Assembly (NCBI RefSeq): GCF_026410385.1
Contig: NZ_JAPMLT010000017.1
Location: 1 to 64,000 of the forward strand
DNA from: Tumebacillus lacus
Lineage (GTDB): Bacteria; Bacillota; Bacilli; Tumebacillales; Tumebacillaceae
Reading direction: 5' to 3'
Length of the DNA: 64,000 nucleotides
The notes below the pieces were generated by a model. The model was given only the letters and a program-made list of their open reading frames with translations. It had not been told where the DNA came from and searched no databases. The translations under genes were made by a program, and so were the position numbers. Shown here piece by piece: positions 39,993-47,677 of this stretch. How positions within the stretch are numbered: position 1 is the first letter of the stretch; the number at the start of each line of letters is the position of its first letter.

Positions 39993-41780
39993 ATGATAGA
40001 GGGTGTCGAATGGAAGGGGGCGGGGGACATCGAGAAGGAGCAAGAACTTCGCATCAAGCGGCTGGAAGAGCGTGTCGAACAGCAAGATGCGGAACTGGCG
40101 CGCTTGCGGGCTGCCGTGCAGGAACTGAGCGGCCGGTTGCAGGGGGCGACCGGGCCGGAGGTGACCCCGGACGGGGTCGAGCAGTCGGGGGCGGCACATG
40201 CGAGCTCAGCGGCTGGCACAACTGGTGCGGGGCATGGTCCGCTGAAGGAAGAGGGAAAAAAGCCGCCCAAAGAGCCGGTCGATTGGGAGCATCTGATCGG
40301 GCGGGTCTGGCTGCCGCGGGTATTTTTGCTCGTGCTGCTGCTCGGGGTCTTGTGGGGCTTCAAGGCGGCGGTGGAGAGCGGGATTTTAACCGAGCCGGTG
40401 CGCTGTTTGATCGGGGTGCTGACGACGGCTGCGTTTGTCTGGCTCGGCGAGCGTCAGGTCCGCCACGATCGTCACGCGCTCGGGCAGGTGTTGCTCGGCG
40501 GCGCGGTGGCGGTGGCGATCCTGACGACGTTTGCCGCGCATATGTGGTACGGACTGATCGGGTCGGCCGAGGCGTTTGCCCTGCATCTCGGCATCTTGTC
40601 AGGCGGCGTGTACTTGTCTTTGCGGCATCGGTCGCAGGCGTTGGCGGTGCTCACGCTCATCGGCGGGTGCATGGTGCCGTTCCTGATCAAGAGCGATGAG
40701 CCGAACACGCTCTTTTTCATGGGCTATCAAACGGCGCTCACCACCGTGTTTCTGCTGATCGCGCTGCGCAAAGGGCACCATATCCTATTCGTAACGGCCC
40801 AGGTGCTGTTCCATCTGGCCGTGGGGATTTTCGCGATCATGGTGCAAGAGGAGAGCGCGTATGTCGTCTACGGCGTGTTCTTGCAACATCTCTTGCAAAT
40901 CGCGCTGCTGCTCCTGACTCGGGAAGGAAATACGGTGCGGCTGCTCTCGATTTTCAGTTCGGCGATGCTTGTCCTTTTCTGGATGACGGCGTTGATCGAG
41001 GACGACGGGGGCGCGCTGTACGACCGCTTCCTGCTGGCCTTGGTCGCGGTGCACGCGTTGCTCGCGGCGGTGTCGTGGAAACAGCGGCTGCTGTCGTCGG
41101 TGTTCTTGTCGGCGGGGTCGGTCGCGCTCGCCGTGTGGTTGTTCCGCACGCTGGACAGCGACGTGCTGCCGTTCACGATGTTGCTGGAAGGCGCGGTGTT
41201 GATCTGGCTGTCCTTGCGGGTGCGGGTCGGGCTCACGTCGCTGGTCGGCAGTGCGGTGTACGTGCTGGGGCTGATGTTGACGGTGAGCGAGCCGATCCGG
41301 GAGTTTGCGTCTGCACAGACGTTGCAATGGGGCGTGATGCTCGCGTCGATGATCGCGCTGGTGTTCCTGATCCAGCGGGAAAATGAGCAAGCGGCTGCGG
41401 CGGACGATGATGAATTCAACGTGCCGTCTGGGGGCCTGACATTGCTTGCGATCCTTTGGGCCGCGCTCCTGCTGGTGTTCCTCACGCAGGTCGCGATGGT
41501 GTTGGCTGAGCCGCTCAGCAGCAGCGTGGAGCACATGGTCGTCTCGTTCGTCTGGGCGCTGTACGCCATCGCAGCCATTGTGTTCGGCACGGTGCGGCAG
41601 TCGCGGCTGGCGAGGATCGTCGGGGTCGTGCTGCTGTTTATCACGCTGTTTAAGCTCGTGTTGTTTGACCTGCCCATCGTGTCTGTCGCGGTGCGCGCGA
41701 TTCTCTTTATCGTCGTCGGCGGCATCGGCGTCGCAGTATCGCGGCTGTTTTACGGGCAGGGTAAGAAGAAAGGAGAATGA
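39993..41780 (+). CDS. DUF2339-type large polytopic membrane protein
   Basis: A 595-residue protein. An N-terminal cytosolic coiled coil (KEQELRIKRLEERVEQQDAE, about 15-50) and a Pro/Gly-rich linker precede about sixteen to eighteen membrane segments; the first carries IGRVWLPRVFLLVLLLGVLWG, typical of DUF2339. The function of the family is unknown; links to envelope stress or polysaccharide are only suggestions. The start is uncertain: ATG 39993 is the first after the -10 but lacks a good site, while AAGGGGG lies a few codons inside. Followed after 6 nt by a small membrane-protein gene, probably in one transcript. Confidence 0.78.
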   Translation: MIEGVEWKGAGDIEKEQELRIKRLEERVEQQDAELARLRAAVQELSGRLQGATGPEVTPDGVEQSGAAHASSAAGTTGAGHGPLKEEGKKPPKEPVDWEHLIGRVWLPRVFLLVLLLGVLWGFKAAVESGILTEPVRCLIGVLTTAAFVWLGERQVRHDRHALGQVLLGGAVAVAILTTFAAHMWYGLIGSAEAFALHLGILSGGVYLSLRHRSQALAVLTLIGGCMVPFLIKSDEPNTLFFMGYQTALTTVFLLIALRKGHHILFVTAQVLFHLAVGIFAIMVQEESAYVVYGVFLQHLLQIALLLLTREGNTVRLLSIFSSAMLVLFWMTALIEDDGGALYDRFLLALVAVHALLAAVSWKQRLLSSVFLSAGSVALAVWLFRTLDSDVLPFTMLLEGAVLIWLSLRVRVGLTSLVGSAVYVLGLMLTVSEPIREFASAQTLQWGVMLASMIALVFLIQRENEQAAAADDDEFNVPSGGLTLLAILWAALLLVFLTQVAMVLAEPLSSSVEHMVVSFVWALYAIAAIVFGTVRQSRLARIVGVVLLFITLFKLVLFDLPIVSVAVRAILFIVVGGIGVAVSRLFYGQGKKKGE

Positions 41781-41786
41781 CGGAAA

Positions 41787-42071
41787 ATGGCATCGTGGAT
41801 GCTCTATGGCGGGCTGGTCGTGGCCTTGATCGGCGCAGTGGCGGCGTATAAGCAAGGGTCTTGGAAATGGATGCTGATCAGTCTGATCGGCTCGCTGCCG
41901 TCGGTGCTCTATCTGAGTGCGACGCCGAGATTTACCGGCTATTTTCTCATGCTGGCCTTCCCGTTGCTGGCGATCTGGGGCATCAGGCAAAAGCGCGGCC
42001 GCGTGGTGTCTGTCGCCGTAGCGGCGTCGGTGATCGGTTGGGTGGTACCGTATGTGGTGATGTTTGTGTAA
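41787..42071 (+). CDS. Small three- to four-segment membrane protein
   Basis: A 94-residue hydrophobic protein, nearly all in membrane segments (ASWMLYGGLVVALIGAVAA, WMLISLIGSLPSVLYL, YFLMLAFPLLAIWGI, VSVAVAASVIGWVVPYVV). GAAAGGAG precedes the ATG. It is the second gene of the DUF2339 unit and may be its partner. Family not recognised. Confidence 0.68.
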   Translation: MASWMLYGGLVVALIGAVAAYKQGSWKWMLISLIGSLPSVLYLSATPRFTGYFLMLAFPLLAIWGIRQKRGRVVSVAVAASVIGWVVPYVVMFV

Positions 42072-42084
42072 GGCAGGTAAAACG

Positions 42085-42122
42085 GGAAACAGCCTCTCCA
42101 TCACGGAGAGGCTGTTTCTGTA
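42085..42122. terminator. Bidirectional terminator
   Basis: GAAACAGCCTCTCC and GGAGAGGCTGTTTC form a perfect stem around ATCAC, between two convergent genes. Confidence 0.85.
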
Positions 42123-42129
42123 TGCGCGA

Positions 42130-42678
42130 TCACCGCGCTTCCCATTCCCGTCTCAACATCCCGTACAAATACAGATCGTGCCGCTTCCCGTCGCGGTGCA
42201 GGTACTCGCGGCGAACGCCTTCTTTGGTAAATCCGAGCTTTTCATACAGCCGGATCGCCGGTTCATTATAGGAAAACACCGTCAGCGACACCGCGTGCAG
42301 GTTGAGCTCTTGAAAGGCGAAGTCGAGAACGAGTTCCATCGCCTCGCGACCGTAGCCTCGGCTGCGGTGGGACGGCTCGCCGATCTCGATAGAGACGTGG
42401 CAGGTCCCGTTGTTCCAGAGGATGCCGTCGAGGATCGTCAGCCCGACGAGCTCGTCGGTGTCTTTTTTGCGAATCGCAAATCCATAGTCGCGGGTCGGCC
42501 GCTTCATCAGCCCTTCGATCATCTCGCGGACGCTGCTTTCCGAGCGCAGACCGACGGGGATGGCATCGAGGTTGCGCAGGAAGTTTTGGTCTTGGTACCA
42601 GGCGGTGATGAGCGGGATGTCGGCGTCGCGCAGGGCGTTGAGTCTGAGGCGGTCGCCGATGAGGAGAGATTGCAACAT
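42130..42678 (-). CDS. GNAT acetyltransferase
   Basis: A 182-residue enzyme of the RimJ/RimL/SpeG type: RLRLNALRDADIPLITAWY at the start, EIGEPSHRSRGYGREAM as the acetyl-CoA-binding motif A and YNEPAIRLYEKLGFTKEGV as the C-terminal signature. The target amine is unknown; spermidine and antibiotic acetyltransferases share this build. The same frame stays open upstream, but ATG 42678 behind GGAGG gives a family-sized protein. It is divergent from acpS. Confidence 0.86.
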   Translation of the reverse strand: MLQSLLIGDRLRLNALRDADIPLITAWYQDQNFLRNLDAIPVGLRSESSVREMIEGLMKRPTRDYGFAIRKKDTDELVGLTILDGILWNNGTCHVSIEIGEPSHRSRGYGREAMELVLDFAFQELNLHAVSLTVFSYNEPAIRLYEKLGFTKEGVRREYLHRDGKRHDLYLYGMLRREWEAR

Positions 42679-42792
42679 CTGAAGAAAACCTCCGATTCGA
42701 TCTGTGATATCCCTATTTTCTCGGTCGGCGAGCATTTCCCTTTTTTGGTATGCTGTAGCTAAAGAAAAGAGGACGAGAGGAGCCACCCGTTC

Positions 42793-43167
42793 ATGATTAT
42801 CGGCATCGGCACGGACATCATCGAAATCAAACGCATCGCTGCCTCGCTCGAACGGCAAGGCGATGCGTTCTGGGAGCGCATCCTCGCCCCGGAGGAGCGG
42901 CGCGAAATCAAATCGGCGAAGCGCAGGCTGGAATACCTGGCCGGCCGTTTCGCCGCCAAGGAAGCGGCCTCCAAAGCGCTCGGCACCGGCATCGGCGAGG
43001 TCGGACTGCACGACCTCGTGATCTGGAACAACGAGCGGGGCGCACCGCAGATGTACCTGCAAGGCGGGGCTGCGAAGGTCGCGGAACAGCTCGGCGTGCG
43101 CAAAATCCACGTCTCGATCTCCCACAGCGAGCACTACGCGACGGCGACTGTTGTCGCAGAGGGATAA
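42793..43167 (+). CDS. acpS: Holo-[acyl-carrier-protein] synthase
   Basis: A 124-residue AcpS-type phosphopantetheinyl transferase. The Mg-binding Asp8 is in IGTDIIEIKRI and the Glu in RFAAKEAASKALG; the C-terminus has HVSISHSEHYATA. It transfers the 4'-phosphopantetheine arm from CoA to apo-ACP in fatty-acid synthesis. The following order ydcC-alr-ndoAI-ndoA is the same as in Bacillus subtilis. Start ATG 42793; GAGAGGAG lies upstream. Confidence 0.95.
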   Translation: MIIGIGTDIIEIKRIAASLERQGDAFWERILAPEERREIKSAKRRLEYLAGRFAAKEAASKALGTGIGEVGLHDLVIWNNERGAPQMYLQGGAAKVAEQLGVRKIHVSISHSEHYATATVVAEG

Positions 43168-43343
43168 GCAGGTTCTTGTACATAATCCCGCTGAGACAAG
43201 AATAGACATGTACCAAGCAGGATCGAGAGACAAGGAAAAACATGCCCTTCGCATGAATTTTCAAAAATCTCTCGACATATTTCCTGGGAAATCCGCGACA
43301 GGTCTACAAACCCTGTCGAATAAGAAGAGGGAGGGGTCCCGCT

Positions 43344-44360
43344 ATGTTCAAGAAGAGCATGCTGCGACAAAAGCTGTACCTCGTCTTCGTCTGCTGCTTG
43401 GTACTGTCTCTGACGCTCGTCGGTTGCGGATCGCGCGATCAAGAAACGGTGCTGAAAGACTTGGGCGAGATGAAGCAAGACCTGAAGACGTACGAATCGA
43501 AAGCGATGATGACGGTCTCCGCCAACAATCAAGTGCAAAAATACTCCATCGAGACGTGGTATCAGTCCCCGCACTACTACCGCATCGCGCTGGGCAACGA
43601 GAACAAAGAGGTCACCCAGGTGATCATCCGCAACGATGACGGCGTGTTTGTCGTGTCGCCGCAGTTGAAGAAAAGCTTCCGTTTCCGCGGCGATTGGGCG
43701 GAAAATCAAGGCTATGTCTACCTCTACCATGCGGTGATCGACCGCGTGTTGAACGCCAAAGAGCGCGGCTTTGACGCAAAGGACGGCCAACTGTCCTTCA
43801 CGATGAAGATGGAGCCGGAAAACCCGCTCGTCACCGAGCAAAAAGTCACGCTCAAAGACAGCAATCTGCATCCGATCCAAGTGGCGCTGCTCGACAAGGA
43901 CAAAAAATCGGTCGTATCGGTCGATTATGAGAGCTTCAAGACCGGCGTCGAGTTCAAAAAAGAGCAGTTCTCGCCGGAAGCGGCGATGGCGATGGCGCCG
44001 ACGGACGCAAAACCGGTGATGGCCGGCGCGAAAGATTTCGGCATCATCGAACCGCGCTATCTGCCGAACGGCGCGAAGATGGTCGACCAGCAGGAGACCA
44101 AATCGACGGTCATGCTGCGCTTCGACGGCCAAAACGCGTTTACGATCACCGAGCACCGTCCGGCGGCGAAAGACACGTCGCTCTATGCAGGCGAGATCGT
44201 CGACCTGTGGGGCGTGCCGGCTGTCGTCGCAGGTGCAGAGTCGGGCAACCGCTCGATGTACTGGTTCCACAACGGCGTCGAGTTCTCGCTGACCGGCAAC
44301 ATGGCGGTCGATGAGATGATCCGTGTGGCGCAGTCCATGACCAATCACGCGGGCAAGTAA
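43344..44360 (+). CDS. ydcC: YdcC/LolA-like sporulation lipoprotein
   Basis: A 338-residue secreted lipoprotein. Signal segment LYLVFVCCLVLSLTLVGC ends in a lipobox, with the lipid-bearing Cys at about 28. The rest has the beta-rich LolA/LppX pattern (MKQDLKTYESKAMMTVSANN, YRIALGNENKEVTQVII, FVVSPQLKKSFRFRG). The B. subtilis counterpart YdcC is expressed in the mother cell under sporulation sigma factors; related GerS proteins act in spore cortex breakdown. Position between acpS and alr supports orthology. Ribosome-binding site GAGGGAGGGG. Confidence 0.87.
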   Translation: MFKKSMLRQKLYLVFVCCLVLSLTLVGCGSRDQETVLKDLGEMKQDLKTYESKAMMTVSANNQVQKYSIETWYQSPHYYRIALGNENKEVTQVIIRNDDGVFVVSPQLKKSFRFRGDWAENQGYVYLYHAVIDRVLNAKERGFDAKDGQLSFTMKMEPENPLVTEQKVTLKDSNLHPIQVALLDKDKKSVVSVDYESFKTGVEFKKEQFSPEAAMAMAPTDAKPVMAGAKDFGIIEPRYLPNGAKMVDQQETKSTVMLRFDGQNAFTITEHRPAAKDTSLYAGEIVDLWGVPAVVAGAESGNRSMYWFHNGVEFSLTGNMAVDEMIRVAQSMTNHAGK

Positions 44361-44368
44361 CAAATTTA

Positions 44369-44410
44369 TCAGGAAAAAGGGACGGTCGAGACCCTTTTTC
44401 CTTTTTTGTT
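44369..44410 (+). terminator. Terminator after ydcC
   Basis: GGAAAAAGGGAC and GACCCTTTTTCC stem followed by TTTTTTG, 10 nt after the stop. Confidence 0.85.
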
Positions 44411-44468
44411 TTCATGTTACATTTACTTGGTAAGCAACTTTAATGGAACGGAAAGCGAGGCGAGCGGG

Positions 44469-45635
44469 ATGTTTGGCAGACCGACATGGGCGGAGATCGA
44501 TCTGGACGCGATCGAACACAATGTGCGCGAGATGAAACGACTGCTGCCGGAGGGGACGGAACTGATGGCGGTGGTCAAGGCGAACGGCTACGGCCACGGC
44601 GCAGGCCCGGTGGCCAAAGCGGCCCTTGCGTCCGGTGCGACGCGGCTGGCGGTGGCATCCGTCGAGGAGGGCATCGAGCTGCGGGAGGAAGGCATCGACG
44701 CGCCGATCCTCGTGATGGGTTACACCGACCCGGCCTGTGCGGGAGACGTCGTGGCGTGGAACCTGACGCAGACCGTCTACGAGCCGCAATTCCTCGCCGC
44801 CCTGCAGACGGCCGCTGCCGCTGCGCACGCGGTCGTCAAGGTGCACATCAAGGTCGACACCGGAATGGGACGCATCGGGGTCAGCTCCGCAGAGGAACTG
44901 CTCGCTCTCGTAAAACAGGTGCAGGATTCTCAGGCTCTTTTATTGGAAGGAATATTCACTCATTTCGCCACGTCAGATGAAGCGGACACGTCGTACGCGG
45001 ACGAACAGACGGCCAAATGGCAAGAAATTTGTGCGATGTTAGATCGGGCGGACATAAATGTGTCCTTGCGGCATATATCAAATAGTGCGGCGATCTTGCA
45101 TCATCCGCGCTGTTCTGACAAACCGCTTGGCAACATGGTGCGGCTCGGGATCTCGATGTACGGATACTACCCGTCCGACGAGGTGCAAAAAGCGGCGCCG
45201 CTGCGGCCGGCATTGCGGCTCGTCTCTCGGATCGTGCACGTGAAGGCGGTGCCTGCGGGGACTTCCATCTCCTACGGGGCTACGCATACGACGGAGCAGG
45301 ACGGCACCTTGATCGCGACGGTGCCGGTGGGCTATGCGGACGGATACAGCCGGTCGCTTTCCGGAAAAGGACACGCTCTGGTGCGCGGGGTGCGCGTGCC
45401 GGTGATCGGACGTGTCTGCATGGATCAGCTGATGCTCGATGTGTCGGCCGTGCCGGATGCGCAAATGGGCGATGAGGTCGTGCTGTACGGCGCGCAAGGG
45501 GAGGCTGTGATCGACCTCGAAGAAGTGGCCGCTCAGATCGGCACGATCTCCTATGAAGTCTGCTGCGATCTGGGACGACGGGTGCCGCGGGTCTATAAGC
45601 AACAGGGTGAGACGGTGCTGGTTCGGAAATTGTAA
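44469..45635 (+). CDS. alr: Alanine racemase
   Basis: A 388-residue PLP enzyme making D-Ala for the cell wall. Lys37 in VVKANGYGHG forms the Schiff base. The catalytic Tyr is in SYGATHTT, the substrate-binding Arg region is VDTGMGRIGV, and the C-terminal beta domain has VCMDQLMLDVS. Start ATG 44469 opens the family-typical FGRPTWAEIDLDAI. An in-frame ATG 63 nt upstream would add residues not seen in the family. The middle of the gene (44930-45120) is slightly AT-richer than the ends, but nothing is missing. Confidence 0.95.
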   Translation: MFGRPTWAEIDLDAIEHNVREMKRLLPEGTELMAVVKANGYGHGAGPVAKAALASGATRLAVASVEEGIELREEGIDAPILVMGYTDPACAGDVVAWNLTQTVYEPQFLAALQTAAAAAHAVVKVHIKVDTGMGRIGVSSAEELLALVKQVQDSQALLLEGIFTHFATSDEADTSYADEQTAKWQEICAMLDRADINVSLRHISNSAAILHHPRCSDKPLGNMVRLGISMYGYYPSDEVQKAAPLRPALRLVSRIVHVKAVPAGTSISYGATHTTEQDGTLIATVPVGYADGYSRSLSGKGHALVRGVRVPVIGRVCMDQLMLDVSAVPDAQMGDEVVLYGAQGEAVIDLEEVAAQIGTISYEVCCDLGRRVPRVYKQQGETVLVRKL

Positions 45636-45780
45636 TCGTGGTGCAATCAAACGATTGTGGTAGAACGAGGCGCATATGGTACAATAGAAGATGTGATCTT
45701 TGGAGGCAAGCCTATCAGACCTGTCCTTTTTTCCGAAAGTCGGCATTCCCGGCAGGAAACGGTATGAAAGCGATCCTGCT

Positions 45781-45810
45781 TTGACATACTGATGCAAGGA
45801 TGGGTATAAT
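45781..45810 (+). promoter_or_regulatory. Promoter of the ndoAI-ndoA pair
   Basis: A perfect TTGACA (45781-45786), an 18-nt spacer and a perfect TATAAT (45805-45810), 50 nt before the antitoxin start. Confidence 0.82.
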
Positions 45811-45860
45811 AACGTTTGAATGTCCGGAGATTAGGTATTGTTGCTTGGAGGTGCCGCGTG

Positions 45861-46133
45861 TTGTCCAAAACCAAACGCATAATGGTCAGTGTACCGAATC
45901 ATCTGTTGCAGGAAGTCGATGGCATTGTGGAAAAGGAAAACCTGAATCGCAGTGAATTGATCCGGGATGCGATGAATCTGTACCTGCTGGAAAGAAAGAA
46001 GCGATACATCAGGGAGTCGTTGCAACAGGGCTACCTGGAGATGGCGAAGATCAACCTGAACATCGCATCAGAAGCGTTTTTGGCGGAGGAAGAGGCGGAG
46101 ACAACTCTAGACCGTTTAGTTAGCGGGGTGTAG
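45861..46133 (+). CDS. ndoAI: Antitoxin EndoAI (MazE-type, ribbon-helix-helix)
   Basis: A 90-residue antitoxin. The N-terminal ribbon-helix-helix (RIMVSVPNHLLQEVDGIVEK, NRSELIRDAM) binds DNA, and the C-terminal tail (GYLEMAKINLNIASEAFLAE, EAETTLDRLVSG) matches the B. subtilis EndoAI segment that wraps EndoA. TTG 45861 is preferred, 7 nt after GGAGGTG; GTG 45858 is one codon earlier and too near. Ends 3 nt before the toxin start. Confidence 0.93.
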   Translation: MSKTKRIMVSVPNHLLQEVDGIVEKENLNRSELIRDAMNLYLLERKKRYIRESLQQGYLEMAKINLNIASEAFLAEEEAETTLDRLVSGV

Positions 46134-46136
46134 TCG

Positions 46137-46487
46137 GTGAATGTGAAGCGCGGCGACATCTATTTTGCAGATTTATCGCCCGTGGTAGGTTCGGAGCAGG
46201 GCGGTTTTCGCCCCGTGCTGGTGATCCAGAACGACATCGGCAATCGATTTAGCCCGACCGTGATAGTCGCGGCGATTACCGCGCAGATCCAGAAAGCAAA
46301 ATTGCCCACCCACGTGGAAATAGACGCAAAAACTTACGGTTTGGACCGCGACTCCGTGATTCTGCTCGAACAGATTCGTACGATCGATAAGCAGCGGTTG
46401 ACCGATAAAATCACACATCTGGACGATGAATTGATGTCCAAGGTGAATGAGTCGTTACAGATCAGCATCGGGCTGATTGAGTTTTAG
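46137..46487 (+). CDS. ndoA: Endoribonuclease EndoA (MazF-type toxin)
   Basis: A 116-residue mRNA interferase, the same length as B. subtilis EndoA and nearly identical over long stretches ([56 protein letters not shown]). MazF enzymes of this group cut at UACAU. The catalytic Arg and Thr of the family are present. GTG start 46137. Unlike in Bacillus, the sigB regulator genes do not follow. Confidence 0.95.
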   Translation: MNVKRGDIYFADLSPVVGSEQGGFRPVLVIQNDIGNRFSPTVIVAAITAQIQKAKLPTHVEIDAKTYGLDRDSVILLEQIRTIDKQRLTDKITHLDDELMSKVNESLQISIGLIEF

Positions 46488-46488
46488 A

Positions 46489-46546
46489 AAAAAGAGCTGG
46501 ACCTGTTTGCTTGGGCTAGAAGTAAAACAGATTCGGCTCTTTTTGT
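46489..46546 (+). terminator. Terminator after ndoA
   Basis: AAAAAAGAGC and GGCTCTTTTT form the outer stem, with CCTGTTT/AAAACAG pairing inside. T run at the 3' side. Confidence 0.65.
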
Positions 46547-46612
46547 ATGCTCTTTTGGGACCGTTTGGGGCAGACTAACTTCCGAGAACGTGAGAAGGAG
46601 GGGTCTTCTGTC

Positions 46613-46867
46613 ATGACGTATATGAAACCGCACCTGCAACGCCGTTCCGACTTTATCGGCACGAACCCGATCGCCGAACACAACGAAGCCGGCATCCTCG
46701 TCACCCGCGTCGGCAACGAGTATCGCTTTGCCGTGGAACTCGACGTCGACACGGTGGTCGAGGTGGAGAAGACGACCGACAAGATGGCCGTCGACAGCAT
46801 CATCAACCGGATGCTCCCGGAGTTGGACAGCATCCGCGAGCGCTTTGACGGGTGCTTCCCCGACTAA
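46613..46867 (+). CDS. Small protein of unknown function
   Basis: An 84-residue soluble protein: YMKPHLQRRSDFIGTNPIAE, then a strand-rich middle (GILVTRVGNEYRFAVELDVD) and a helical end (SIINRMLPELDSIRERFDG). Excellent ribosome-binding site GAAGGAGGGG 8 nt before the ATG, and a terminator follows. No family recognised. Confidence 0.65.
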   Translation: MTYMKPHLQRRSDFIGTNPIAEHNEAGILVTRVGNEYRFAVELDVDTVVEVEKTTDKMAVDSIINRMLPELDSIRERFDGCFPD

Positions 46868-46869
46868 AA

Positions 46870-46907
46870 ACGAAAAACCACCTGAAGCGATCTTCAGGTG
46901 GTTTTTG
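46870..46907. terminator. Bidirectional terminator
   Basis: AAAAACCACCTGAAG and CTTCAGGTGGTTTTT form a perfect stem around CGAT, between the 84-residue gene and the VIIRG peptide gene. Confidence 0.93.
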
Positions 46908-46925
46908 TGTTGATGGTGAGTCCGA

Positions 46926-47006
46926 CTAGCCGCGGATGATCACGTCACCGCGAATGATAACACCGCGGATGATGACATCTCGGTCAGGAGCTTTTTTGAA
47001 TTCCAT
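46926..47006 (-). CDS. 26-residue peptide with three VIIRG repeats
   Basis: The minus strand reads ATG (47006-47004) to TAG (46928-46926) and encodes MEFKKAPDRD, VIIRG, VIIRG, D, VIIRG. The three repeats are at residues 11-15, 16-20 and 22-26, and the protein ends on the last Gly. AAGGAGG stands 8 nt before the ATG, a good promoter lies 65 nt upstream, and the bidirectional terminator lies 18 nt downstream, so all parts of a gene are present. There is no signal peptide. It may be a precursor or a strand-forming peptide; no family is known to me. Confidence 0.72.
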   Translation of the reverse strand: MEFKKAPDRDVIIRGVIIRGDVIIRG

Positions 47007-47070
47007 GAGAGAAACGCCTCCTTGTATGCCAATGGCTAGATTCAGAAAGGCTTAAGTTGATTAGCATCGA

Positions 47071-47099
47071 ATACTAACCAAACCTCACCTCGGGTTCAA
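47071..47099 (-). promoter_or_regulatory. Promoter of the VIIRG peptide gene
   Basis: On the minus strand TTGAAC (47094-47099), 17 nt and TAGTAT (47071-47076). Confidence 0.65.
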
Positions 47100-47334
47100 T
47101 ATATCATAAACATCAGGGACCAGCAAGGGTGTTATTCGCGAATTATTTAGAAGTTACAGATAATTTCAAGTATAAGTTGACGAAGTCGTAGTAAAATCGG
47201 ACTAAAACTACAGGTTTCGACATAGTTTGACTGAAGTGAATTGTGACGATCCGCTTATTTACTTGTTGGTTTGTCTTTGTATAACCTGTGCGGGGGTGGG
47301 GGAAGATAGACCTGAAGTCCTGAAAAATGAACGC
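47100..47334. other. Intergenic stretch, no gene seen
   Basis: Between the VIIRG promoter and the alaS leader promoter I see no credible reading frame or strong hairpin. TTGACG at about 47178 lacks a fitting -10. Confidence 0.5.
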
Positions 47335-47364
47335 TTTACGAAATTCAGGAAGTTCTACTATAAT
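47335..47364 (+). promoter_or_regulatory. Promoter of the alaS T-box transcript
   Basis: TTTACG (47335-47340), an 18-nt spacer and a perfect TATAAT (47359-47364). Confidence 0.65.
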
Positions 47365-47370
47365 AGAGTA

Positions 47371-47637
47371 CAACGCGATGAGAAAGACGAGTACGGGATG
47401 ATCCGCCGTCAGAGAGAGAGCCTCGTGGCTGAGAAGGCTCTTCGGTATTGGGATCTCGGAACGCTCCTTTCGAGCGCAGGTGACTAAAGCCTGCCGGGTG
47501 GCCCGTTACAGCCGCAACTGAGGTGACCTGAGTCGATCTTTTTAAGGAAGAGACTTGGGTAATCAGGGTGGTACCGCGAGAGTGTGAGCAACGCCTTTCG
47601 TCCCTGTTTTGACGGGGATGGAGGGCTTTTTTTATTG
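47371..47637 (+). ncRNA. T-box leader of alaS
   Basis: The T-box core AGGGTGGTACCGCG is at 47565-47578. Stem I elements are visible upstream (GAGTACG, AGAGAG, a GGCTGAGA apical motif). A candidate Ala specifier GCT lies at 47463-47465 in GGAACGCTCC. The terminator follows at about 47592-47637 (GTCCCTG and CGGGGAT arms, then seven T residues). Uncharged tRNA-Ala pairing should form the antiterminator and switch alaS on. The specifier assignment is tentative; the class is certain. Confidence 0.92.
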
Positions 47638-47677
47638 CTTTTTTGCTGTTTTTAACGAGACCCAGGAGGGATTCCAG

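Noticed and set aside
40785-42104. 439-codon minus-strand frame rich in His, Arg and Gln
   Set aside because: Shadow of the DUF2339 gene: leucine/valine codons of the membrane protein read backwards as Gln/His/Arg.
45861-46487. ndoAI-ndoA considered as a new toxin-antitoxin module
   Set aside because: Sequence and order match the well-known Bacillus EndoAI-EndoA pair next to alr.
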